Shown: piece after piece, positions 1 to 7,196 of the stretch
Layout of the letters: the number at the start of each line of letters is the position of its first letter
Position numbering within the stretch: the stretch's first letter is position 1
Assembly: GCF_016917755.1 (NCBI RefSeq)
Contig: NZ_CP070326.1
Coordinates: 4,092,001-4,156,000, forward strand
Length of the DNA: 64,000 bases
Direction of reading: 5' to 3'
Source: Streptomyces noursei
GTDB lineage: Bacteria; Actinomycetota; Actinomycetes; Streptomycetales; Streptomycetaceae
Notes under the pieces: model-generated
Database searches by the model: none
What the model was told of the DNA's origin: nothing
The model's input: only the letters and a program-made list of their open reading frames with translations
Translations under genes and position numbers: made by a program

Positions 1-1201
1 CCTTGCCGCGGCCGAGCCAGGAGCCGGCGGACATCAACGACCAGAAGTCCACCGAGGATTCGCCCTTGCCGGTGGTGTCGTACTCGTCCGGCAGACCCAG
101 GTCGTGGCCGTACTCGTGGGCGAAGACGCCGAGTCCGCCGTTCTCCGGCTGCATGGTGTAGTCGCCGACCCAGAAGCCGGTGTCGCCGATCTGGGTGCCG
201 CCGGCCTTGTTGCCCGCGGGGCCCGTCTTGCCGGCGTCGGTGCCGTACGCGTACCAGCGGTGCGCCCAGATGGCGTCGGTCTTCTGGGCGCCGCCGCCGG
301 CCGACTCGTCCTCACCGGCGTGCACGATCTGGAAGTGGTCGAGGTAGCCGTCCGGCTCGTTGAAGTTGCCGTTGTGGTTGTAGTCGTTGCGGTCCCACTG
401 GTCGTACTGGGCGAGGTCGGCCTTGATCTGGGCGTCGGTGCGGCCCTGGGCCTTCTGGTCGGCGACCCACTGGTTGACCGCGTCGCGGATCAGGTCCCAG
501 GCGCTGGGGCAGTTGGTGGAGCCGCAGTAGTTGGAGCCGTAGCGGGCCTCGTTCCACGGGACCCGGACCCAGTCGGAGACCTGGCCGTTCACGGAGTAGC
601 GGCCCGAGGACTGCTTCTCGTAGTACTTGGCCAGCGACTCCTTCTTCTTGTCGTGCGAGAAGTAGAGGTCCTGGTAGTGCTGCCGGTTGAAGTCCGCCTG
701 CCAGGCGGTGCTGTTGTCGTTGGCGCGGTCCGGCTTGGCTATCTGGTTGTGCGCCGGGCCGGGAGTGCCGCCGTACTTCTTGACCGGGGGCAGCGGGCCG
801 TCGCCGTCCGGGTCGTACATCGTGGTGTCGTCGACCTTGTCGCCGAAGTCCACGAGGATGGTGAAGATCTTGTCGGTCTTCTCCCGGGCCAGTTCGACGT
901 ACTTGCCCTTGCCGAGCTTGACGACCTTGGAGCCGCCGCGCTCGGTCGCCTTGGCGTCGCCGGATATGACCTGCTGGAGCGCCTCGGTGCGTTGCGCCCG
1001 CTGGCGGTCGCTGAACGGGCCCTTGAGGTCGTGGGCGTCGGCCCGCTCGGGCGCCGGGTCCTGGCGGACGGCGGAGGCGGCGGAGCGGACGGACGGCGGG
1101 GTGTCGGCCGCGGCCGCCCCGGTCGAGAGAACGGCCGCCCCGGTCGCGGCGATTGCCGTGGCCAGGGCGGCCGTTGCGAACAGTCTTCGGTGGTGTCTCA
1201 C
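1..1201 (-). CDS. Secreted M6 (immune inhibitor A-like) metalloprotease, 3' end cut by window
   Basis: Only the first 400 codons lie in the window; the C-terminus is beyond position 1. The GTG start at 1201 is preceded by a GGGGAGGG ribosome binding site about 10 nt upstream. The N-terminus is a classic Sec signal (basic RHHRR, hydrophobic Ala-rich core, AAAA cleavage region near residue 33). The zinc-binding motif HEYGHDLGLPDEYD sits near residue 362, which is diagnostic of peptidase family M6. The preceding region (YYEKQSSGRYSVNGQVSDWV, then a Cys-containing NYCGSTNCPSAWD segment) is typical of immune inhibitor A proteases. The expected role is extracellular protein degradation. The longer uninterrupted frame opposite or beside it is a shadow. 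Confidence 0.92.
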   Translation of the reverse strand, partial: MRHHRRLFATAALATAIAATGAAVLSTGAAAADTPPSVRSAASAVRQDPAPERADAHDLKGPFSDRQRAQRTEALQQVISGDAKATERGGSKVVKLGKGKYVELAREKTDKIFTILVDFGDKVDDTTMYDPDGDGPLPPVKKYGGTPGPAHNQIAKPDRANDNSTAWQADFNRQHYQDLYFSHDKKKESLAKYYEKQSSGRYSVNGQVSDWVRVPWNEARYGSNYCGSTNCPSAWDLIRDAVNQWVADQKAQGRTDAQIKADLAQYDQWDRNDYNHNGNFNEPDGYLDHFQIVHAGEDESAGGGAQKTDAIWAHRWYAYGTDAGKTGPAGNKAGGTQIGDTGFWVGDYTMQPENGGLGVFAHEYGHDLGLPDEYDTTGKGESSVDFWSLMSAGSWLGRGK

Positions 1202-1612
1202 TTGGCGAAGCCCTCCCCAGTAACTGGCCAATACTGGAGGGCATTCGACCGGATGTGGGGAAGAAAAGACAGATCTTGACGTGTGTGTGCACGCCCAAGT
1301 ACGTTATCCGGCTTGCTTTTCACAGGTATCGGACAGCGGACCCATAGCTTCCGGATCGCCCGACGACCCCGGGCTCCGCGCGGGTGGATATGCCCCAGGG
1401 GCATGCGCCCCCGCCGTCAGCAGGCCGGATGTCCCCCGGGGCGCCTTGTCGGAAGGATCCGCGACCGGCCCGTGCGCCCCCGTGCTCCGGACCGGTGGGT
1501 TAGGTCACGCTTACCTAGCGTTCCCCTCGGGCACAAGGGATCGTAGGCTCGTTCGGTGGCGCGCCGCCGATCGCCCGCTCCCCCTGCCGACCCTCCGAGG
1601 ACGGATTCCGCC
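1202..1612. other. Divergent intergenic region
   Basis: This 411-bp gap separates the divergent protease and the small membrane protein gene. The part near 1260-1320 is relatively AT-rich and probably holds the protease promoter. The only specific element I can point to is the iron-box-like inverted repeat at 1500-1518. No convincing small gene is visible. Confidence 0.5.
1500..1518 (+). promoter_or_regulatory. Putative DtxR/DmdR-type iron box
   Basis: The 19-mer TTAGGTCACGCTTACCTAG has the arms TAGGT and ACCTA separated by 7 nt. It matches the actinobacterial iron-box consensus TTAGGTTAGGCTAACCTAA at 15 of 19 positions by eye. It lies 95 bp upstream of the small membrane protein start at 1613 and close to a possible -10 (TAGGCT, near 1545), so it could place that gene under iron-dependent repression by a DmdR1/DtxR homologue. 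This is based on sequence match only. Confidence 0.55.
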
Positions 1613-1921
1613 ATGCCTCGTCCGACCGCCACCCAGCTCGTCTACGGTTCGGCAACCGTCTTTCTCTCCACCCTCGCGATGCTGTTGCTCTCGCAGACCC
1701 AGACCGGGATCGGGGTCGCGGTCATCGCCCTGGCCGGCCTCGGGCTCGGGTTGCTGGTCGCGATGACCGCGCCCATTCCGGGGATGTCGCGGGTGGTGCG
1801 GCGGGGCGGCGGGAGCCCCGTGGCCCCCGAGGCCCCCGCGCCGCTGCGGGCCGTGCCGACCCCGGCCGAGCAGCTGCCGCGGCAGCGGACCGGGGCCCGG
1901 GTCGGCGAGCACACCCGCTGA
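1613..1921 (+). CDS. Small two-helix membrane protein of unknown function
   Basis: 102 aa. The ATG at 1613 opens directly on a hydrophobic stretch, so it was preferred over the in-frame upstream GTG at 1556, which would add an Arg/Pro-rich tail. Two adjacent hydrophobic segments (VYGSATVFLSTLAMLLL and GVAVIALAGLGLGLLVAM) span about residues 9-55. A Pro/Ala/Arg-rich cytosolic-type tail follows. I recognise no named domain. The iron-box-like repeat upstream suggests iron regulation, but nothing in the protein itself (no His/Cys clusters) points to iron handling. Confidence 0.7.
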   Translation: MPRPTATQLVYGSATVFLSTLAMLLLSQTQTGIGVAVIALAGLGLGLLVAMTAPIPGMSRVVRRGGGSPVAPEAPAPLRAVPTPAEQLPRQRTGARVGEHTR

Positions 1922-1967
1922 CCGGCGGGAATCCGACCCCCGTCAACTCCCTTGCCGGCAACGGGTG

Positions 1968-2744
1968 TCAGTCCGTGGCGACCACCACGGTCCGGGCCGC
2001 CTTGTCGTGCAGGCACTGTTGATAGGGCTTGTCCCAGGTGCACCACAACACGTTGACCAGCCAGAAGATGAAGCCGCAGCACGGGACGATCTCCGGCAGG
2101 GTGTAGACCGCGGCCCGGGTCCAACCGGCCTGCGCGGTCGGGATCGAGCCGTCGGAGAGCATCGCGACCCGGATCCGCATCGCCATCTTGCCGACCGTCT
2201 GCCCGCGGCTGGTCAGCATCAGCCCCTCGTAGATCAGATACGCCAGCATCGTCACGCCGGACACCGTCGCCTGCTTGCTGGTCTCCACGCTGCTGGTGCT
2301 GAAGTAGTCCACCCAGCCGACGATCGCGTTCATGATCAGGCCGACCGGGATGCCGATGAGGAGCGCGTCGATGATCCGGGCCAGCAGCCGCTTGCCGCGG
2401 TTGGCCAGCGGCGGCATCCCGGCCAGCGGGTCGGCGCCGTACTCCCCCGCGCCATAGGGACCGCCCGCAGGGGGACCGCCGTACGGGCCGCCGCCGTAGG
2501 ACGGCGGGGGCCCGGCACCCGGGGGCGGCGGGGGCGGAGGACCACCAGGGGGCGGAGGGGTGCCCGGTGGGGGGCCGCCCGGTGGTGGGGGGCCGCCGGG
2601 GGGCGGGGCGCCCGCGCCCGGGCCGGCGCCGTACGGGGAGCCGTTGCGCGGAGCGCCACCCGCCGGGGGCTCCTGCGGCTGCTTCAGGAACGGGTCGTTC
2701 TCCGGCGGTTCACCGGGGCCGGGCCGGGGCTGGTCGGTACTCAT
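1968..2744 (-). CDS. RDD family membrane protein with Pro/Gly-rich N-terminus
   Basis: 258 aa. The first ~120 residues are a low-complexity Pro/Gly-rich tail (runs of GGPPPPG), probably cytosolic and disordered. The C-terminal half is an RDD domain starting LANRGKRLLARIIDALLIG, with the Arg and Asp residues that define the family and about three to four membrane segments. It ends with a typical QQCLHDKAARTVVV motif. The start ATG at 2744 is clear. It is 105 bp downstream of a second, larger RDD gene on the same strand and the C-terminal domains are clearly related (LVNVLWCTWDKPYQQCLHDKAA compares with LWCVFDKPWRQCWHDKLA), which suggests a tandem duplication. Function is unknown; RDD proteins have been linked to ion transport in a few bacteria. 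Confidence 0.85.
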   Translation of the reverse strand: MSTDQPRPGPGEPPENDPFLKQPQEPPAGGAPRNGSPYGAGPGAGAPPPGGPPPPGGPPPGTPPPPGGPPPPPPPGAGPPPSYGGGPYGGPPAGGPYGAGEYGADPLAGMPPLANRGKRLLARIIDALLIGIPVGLIMNAIVGWVDYFSTSSVETSKQATVSGVTMLAYLIYEGLMLTSRGQTVGKMAMRIRVAMLSDGSIPTAQAGWTRAAVYTLPEIVPCCGFIFWLVNVLWCTWDKPYQQCLHDKAARTVVVATD

Positions 2745-2849
2745 GGCCCGAGTCGACCCCTTGCCGGCGGGCCCCGCATCCGGCGACGTCCGATCGGGGT
2801 ACCCGGGCCGTCAGGGCGGGTGACGACCCGGGCAACGACCGGGTGACGG

Positions 2850-4367
2850 TCAGTCGGACGCCGCGTCCGAGGCGATGAAGGTGCGGGCCAGCTTGTCGTG
2901 CCAGCACTGCCGCCACGGCTTGTCGAACACGCACCACAGGGCGTTGACCACGCCGATCGCCAGGACCCCGAGCACGCTGTAGACCAGCCAGCGCTTGATG
3001 GCCTGCGCCAGCACCGGGGTGTCGTGGCTCTCGATGTCCAGCACCCGGACGCCGCAGAGCTTCTTGCCCAGCGTGCGGCCCCACTTGAGGGTCGGCAGCA
3101 CCTCGTAGAGGCCGCCGCCGATCAGGACGACCGCCAGGATCGCGAGGAAGACCGGCGCGGTGGTGCCGTCGACCAGATACACCGTCACCTGGCGGCCGGA
3201 CTGCTTGGCCGCCTCGACCTTGGCGTCGATGTGGCCGGTGACCGTGGACCACAGCGGCAGCGCCACCGCGAGGGTGATCAGCGCCAGCACCACGGTGTCG
3301 ATCAGCCGGGCGGCCAACCGGCGGCCGAGCGGCGCCGGATGGCCCTGCGCGGCCTGCGCCGCGGCGAAGAAGACGTCGGAGGACGGCGGCTTCCAGGGGA
3401 TGACGCCGTCGTCGCCGGCGGCACCGCCCTGCGGCGGGAAACCGGTCGCGGGCGCCGGGGCGGCCGGCTGCTGTGGCGCCACGGGCGGCTGCTGCGCGGC
3501 CGGCGACTGGGCCGCCTGCGGGGCCGGCTGCTGCGCGGCCGGTGCCCCGGTGGCGGGCAGGGACTGGGGGGCGCCGCCGGCCGGGCCGGACGTGGGCCGG
3601 TCGTCCGCCGGCAGCCGGAAGGCCATCGTCTCGTTCTTGGGGGCGGGGCGGCCACCCTCGCCGGCGTCCGGCCGGACGGCGCGGAAGGCGGTGGTGCCCT
3701 GGTCTCCGGCAGGCGCCTTCCCGGGCGGGTTCCCGGGCCGCACCGCGCGGATCGCGGTCGTCCCCTGATCGCCGGAACCGCGGCGGCCCGCCGGGTTGAC
3801 GGCGCGGATGGTGACCGTCCCGTCGGCCGGGGCGTCCGGCGCCGGGGCGGGGGCGTCACCGGCCGCGGCGGGGTCGCCCTCCGCGGCGCGCTGCGGCGGG
3901 AGGTTGGCCCAGGAGGCGCCGCCGGCCGGCGTGCCGGCGGGGGCCTGGCCGGGCGCGCCCCAGGAGATCCGGGCGTCCTCGCCGAAGCCGGACTGCCGGG
4001 AGGCGTCGGCGTGCCAGGACGTCGCCCCTTCCGGGCCGGCGCCGTGCAACCGCGCCGGGTCGTCCCAACTCGCGCCGGGGGCCTGGCCGTCGCCGTGCGG
4101 GCGGACGGCCCGGGCCCCGGAGCCGGCCGGGTCCGCCTCGTCCAGGAACACCGGGCCGGTCTCCTCGACGGCGGCGGGCGCGGGGGACGCCGAGTTCGTG
4201 CCGGGCGGCGGCGCCGGCATCGGCTCGCCCTCGGCGGGGGCCGGGCGGCTGGTGCCCGGCACCCACGCGGCACCGTTCCAGTACCGGATGTAGCCGGGGA
4301 TGGACGGGTCCGGGTAGAAGCCTGGCGTGGGGCTGCCGCCGGCGGATCCTGAGGTAGGGGCGCTCAT
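2850..4367 (-). CDS. DUF2510-RDD membrane protein
   Basis: 505 aa. The ATG at 4367 was chosen because it places the DUF2510 motif (GFYPDPSIPGYIRYWNGAAWV) at residues ~14-36, right at the N-terminus as in the family. An upstream in-frame start at 4439 would add 24 unlikely residues. About 300 residues of Pro/Ala/Gly-rich linker follow. The linker contains repeated TxAIRAVRPG / TTAFRAVRP / TVTIRAVNP segments (at least four copies). A C-terminal RDD domain (LGRRLAARLIDTVVLALITLAVALPLW) carries the membrane segments. The repeated basic RAV motif in the linker is unusual and might be a binding motif. It is the paralogue of the next RDD gene on the same strand. Confidence 0.85.
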   Translation of the reverse strand: MSAPTSGSAGGSPTPGFYPDPSIPGYIRYWNGAAWVPGTSRPAPAEGEPMPAPPPGTNSASPAPAAVEETGPVFLDEADPAGSGARAVRPHGDGQAPGASWDDPARLHGAGPEGATSWHADASRQSGFGEDARISWGAPGQAPAGTPAGGASWANLPPQRAAEGDPAAAGDAPAPAPDAPADGTVTIRAVNPAGRRGSGDQGTTAIRAVRPGNPPGKAPAGDQGTTAFRAVRPDAGEGGRPAPKNETMAFRLPADDRPTSGPAGGAPQSLPATGAPAAQQPAPQAAQSPAAQQPPVAPQQPAAPAPATGFPPQGGAAGDDGVIPWKPPSSDVFFAAAQAAQGHPAPLGRRLAARLIDTVVLALITLAVALPLWSTVTGHIDAKVEAAKQSGRQVTVYLVDGTTAPVFLAILAVVLIGGGLYEVLPTLKWGRTLGKKLCGVRVLDIESHDTPVLAQAIKRWLVYSVLGVLAIGVVNALWCVFDKPWRQCWHDKLARTFIASDAASD

Positions 4368-4607
4368 GTCCGAAGTCCCGTATCTGTTCTCGGCCTGGTG
4401 GGTGTCGGGGTGCAGTCTGCCGCAACGCGGCGTCCACATCTATCAGACCCCGGGTCGTAACCGTGTTCCTCCCCTGCCCCGGCAACCGCGGGGAACTCCC
4501 GGAAAAAAGTTCTCCGAAGTCGTGTAAGAGTCCGGCCGCCAGCCGCTCTCTCCCGGTGCGGGCCCGCGCAGGGTCGCGCGCAAGGAGCCGGAGAGAGGCG
4601 GAAAACG

Positions 4608-5084
4608 ATGCACACCGTGGTGGAACGAGAGTTGGAACTGAACATGGTCCTGTCGCCGGAGCGAAGCATTCCGGTGCCGGCCCGACTCACCTACCGGACG
4701 GATGACCCCTATGCCGTCCACGTCACCTTCCACGTCGGGTCGGACGCCCCCGTCCACTGGACGTTCGCCCGCGAACTGCTCGTCGAGGGCGTGTTCCGGC
4801 CCTCCGGCGAGGGCGACGTACGGGTCTGGCCGACGAAGCTGGACGGCCGCAGCCTGGTCTGCATGGCGCTGAGCTCGCCGGACGGCGACGCGCTGCTGGA
4901 GGCGCCGGCCGCCGCGGTGTCGGCCTGGCTGGAGCGCACCCTGCGGATCGTGCCGCCGGGCTCGGAGAGCACGCACCTGGGCATCGACAAAGGACTGAGC
5001 GCCCTGTTCGCGCTGGCCTCCCGGGACGACGCCGGGCCGAACGGCCCCTGGCCGGCGGACGAGTCCCCGGAGCCAGGGGCGTAG
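4608..5084 (+). CDS. ssgG: SsgA-like sporulation/division protein (probably SsgG)
   Basis: 158 aa. The SALP family hallmarks are all present: an N-terminal ELELNMVLSPERSIPVPARLTYR strand region, YAVHVTFHVGSDAPVHWTFARELL, GDVRVWPT, and ALSSPDGDALLEAPA. SALPs act with FtsZ and cell-wall enzymes during sporulation-specific septation in streptomycetes. The ATG has a purine-rich GGAGAGAGGCGG site just upstream. The SsgG name rests on neighbourhood (protease, FAD oxidase and hpd downstream as around SCO2924) rather than on a residue signature. The C-terminal ~20 residues are longer than in SsgA/SsgB, which have about 136 aa. Confidence 0.85.
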   Translation: MHTVVERELELNMVLSPERSIPVPARLTYRTDDPYAVHVTFHVGSDAPVHWTFARELLVEGVFRPSGEGDVRVWPTKLDGRSLVCMALSSPDGDALLEAPAAAVSAWLERTLRIVPPGSESTHLGIDKGLSALFALASRDDAGPNGPWPADESPEPGA

Positions 5085-5174
5085 ACGGTGGCGTCGCACT
5101 CCCCCCGGCACTTCCCCCGGTACGCCTCCCGGTGCCGGCCCCGCCCGGCGGCCGGCAGCACGGGTCGACACGAC

Positions 5175-6686
5175 CTAGTCGCCGCGGTACGTCTCCAGCA
5201 GCCGCAGCCAGATCTCGCTGATCGTCGGATAGGCGGGGACCGCGTGCCAGAGGCGTTCGACGGGCACCTCAGCGGCGACCGCGACGGTGGCCGAGTGCAG
5301 CAGTTCGCCGACGCCCGGCCCGACGAAGGTGACGCCCAGCAGCACCTCGCGGTCCAGGTCGACGACCATCCGGGCGCGCCCGCGATAGCCATCGGCGTAC
5401 AGGGACGCACCGGCCACCGCGCCCAGGTCGTAGTCGACGACGCGGATCCGGTGCCCGGCCCGCTCGGCCGCGGCGGCGCTCAGGCCCACCGCCGCGGCCT
5501 CGGGGTCGCTGAAGACGACCTGGGGGACGGCGTGCCGGTCCGCGGAGGCGCTGTGCGCGCCCCAGCGGTCGGACTCCAGGATCGGCACCCCGCGGGCCCG
5601 GGCGGCGATCGCGGCGCCGGCGATCCGGGCCTGGTATTTGCCCTGATGGGTGAGGAGGGCACGGTGGTTGACGTCGCCGGCGCCGTAGAGCCAGCCGCCG
5701 GGCACGCCGGTCGCCCGCAGGGTGTCGTCCACCTCCAGCCAACCGCCCGGCGTCAGACCGACGGTCTCCAGCCCCAGGTCCTCGGTGCGCGGCGCGCGGC
5801 CCGTCGCGATCAGCAGCTCGTCGGCGACGATCTCGTCCCCGGGGCCCAGGACGACGGTGACCGGCCCGCCCGGCGCCTCCCGGCGCACCTCGCGCACCTC
5901 CGTCCCGGTCCGCAGGAACACCCCGGCCTCGGCCAGCGACTCGGCGACCAGATGCCCGACGAACGGCTCCATCCGGGGCAGCAGCCCGTCGCCGCGCACC
6001 AGCAGCGTCACCGAGGCGCCCAGCGCGCGCCAGGCGGTCGCCATCTCGACGCCCACCACCCCGCCGCCGACGATCACCAGCCGACCCGGCACCGTCTTGG
6101 AGCTGGTGGCGTCGCGGCTGGTCCACGGCTTGGCCTCGGCCAGCCCGGGGACGTCCGGCAGTACCGGGCGGCTGCCGGTGCACACCGCGACCGCGTGCCG
6201 GGCGATCAGCGTCCGCCCGCCGTCGACGGTCACCCGCCGCGGCCCGGCGAGCCGTCCCCGGCCGCGTACGAGGTCGATCCCGGCGGAGTCCAGCCAGCGG
6301 ACCTGCCCGTCGTCCTTCCAGTAGGAGGCGAACGCGTCGCGGTGGGCGAGGACGGCGGGGGCGTCCAGCGGCCCGGCCACCGCGTCCGTCAGCCCCGGCA
6401 CCCGGCTCGCCTCGGAGCGGGCGGTGACCGGGCGCAGCAGGGCCTTGCTGGGCATGCACGCCCAGTAGGAGCACTCCCCGCCGACGAGCTCGTGCTCCAC
6501 CAGCACCGCGCTCAGGCCGGCGGCGTGCACCCGGTCGGCGAGGTTCTCACCGGTCGGCCCGCCGCCCAGCACGATGACGTCGTAGGTGTCGGGCGCGGCC
6601 CGGTCGCCGCCGGCCGGCCCCCCTCCACCGGCCGTCTCCGTGCCGTCGGTCGCCCGGGTCGCTTCGCTCGCTCGGTTCGCTGACAT
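5175..6686 (-). CDS. FAD/NAD(P)-dependent pyridine nucleotide-disulfide oxidoreductase
   Basis: 503 aa. Glutathione reductase/lipoamide dehydrogenase fold: FAD-binding VIVLGGGPTGENLA near residue 38, redox-active pair in GGECSYWACMPSK (CxxxxC), NAD(P)-binding VIVGGGVVGVEMATAW mid-protein, ATGRAPRTEDLGL, and a C-terminal dimerisation domain with the catalytic His-Glu dyad in HAVPAYPTISE. The substrate is not evident; the family also includes mercuric and mycothione reductases. The ATG at 6686 is preferred to 6710 because it has GGCAGGGAG upstream and avoids a basic 8-residue extension. It is convergent with the SALP gene across 90 bp. Confidence 0.9.
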   Translation of the reverse strand: MSANRASEATRATDGTETAGGGGPAGGDRAAPDTYDVIVLGGGPTGENLADRVHAAGLSAVLVEHELVGGECSYWACMPSKALLRPVTARSEASRVPGLTDAVAGPLDAPAVLAHRDAFASYWKDDGQVRWLDSAGIDLVRGRGRLAGPRRVTVDGGRTLIARHAVAVCTGSRPVLPDVPGLAEAKPWTSRDATSSKTVPGRLVIVGGGVVGVEMATAWRALGASVTLLVRGDGLLPRMEPFVGHLVAESLAEAGVFLRTGTEVREVRREAPGGPVTVVLGPGDEIVADELLIATGRAPRTEDLGLETVGLTPGGWLEVDDTLRATGVPGGWLYGAGDVNHRALLTHQGKYQARIAGAAIAARARGVPILESDRWGAHSASADRHAVPQVVFSDPEAAAVGLSAAAAERAGHRIRVVDYDLGAVAGASLYADGYRGRARMVVDLDREVLLGVTFVGPGVGELLHSATVAVAAEVPVERLWHAVPAYPTISEIWLRLLETYRGD

Positions 6687-6763
6687 CGACGCTCGCTCCC
6701 TGCCGCGCATGGGGTGGGCCGGGGTCCCACGGCCCTAACGGCCATCCTCTTCCCGGCGCGGGC

Positions 6764-7054
6764 TCACCGCATCCGGCGTTCGACCGCTTCCTTCGCCTCC
6801 GCCAGCCCCGCGCCGGTCACCTCGCGGTAGACCTTGATCGCGTGGACCGTCTTGCCCTTCGCCAGCAGGGCGTCGACCTCGGCCATCCGCGGGTCCTCGA
6901 CCTCCTCGACCCCGAGGTGGGCCATCAGCAGGTCGACCTTCTGCTCCAGTCGCGCCATCCGTCGCTCCAGCGGCTTCGTACGGCGGTCGGTGGCGGAGGC
7001 GAGCACCGCGACGGCGAGCACGAAGACGGCGAGGGCGCTGAAAGTAGTGTCCAT
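6764..7054 (-). CDS. Membrane-anchored protein with ribosomal L7/L12 C-terminal-like domain
   Basis: 96 aa. The start ATG at 7054 directly precedes a hydrophobic helix (TFSALAVFVLAVAVLA). After it come a predicted coiled coil (LERRMARLEQKVDLLMAHLGV) and a C-terminal LLAKGKTVHAIKVYREVTGAGLAEAKE segment. That segment closely resembles the factor-binding C-terminal domain of ribosomal protein L7/L12 (GKxxxAIKxxRxxTGLGLxEAK). Such small proteins are common in actinobacteria and their role is unknown; the domain may mediate protein contacts. The longer upstream GTG (7228) would run into the promoter region of the divergent gene. Confidence 0.8.
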   Translation of the reverse strand: MDTTFSALAVFVLAVAVLASATDRRTKPLERRMARLEQKVDLLMAHLGVEEVEDPRMAEVDALLAKGKTVHAIKVYREVTGAGLAEAKEAVERRMR

Positions 7055-7196
7055 GCCAGGAAGCCTACGGTCCCTGACCTGGGCGAAGGACCCCCCGCCT
7101 CTCCCCCGCCGCCGTCGCACCCCGACACCCGTGAAAATCAACGGACTTGGTGATCTAAGGTCGTTCCCCACCGATGTCCGAACGGGGGACCCAGGG

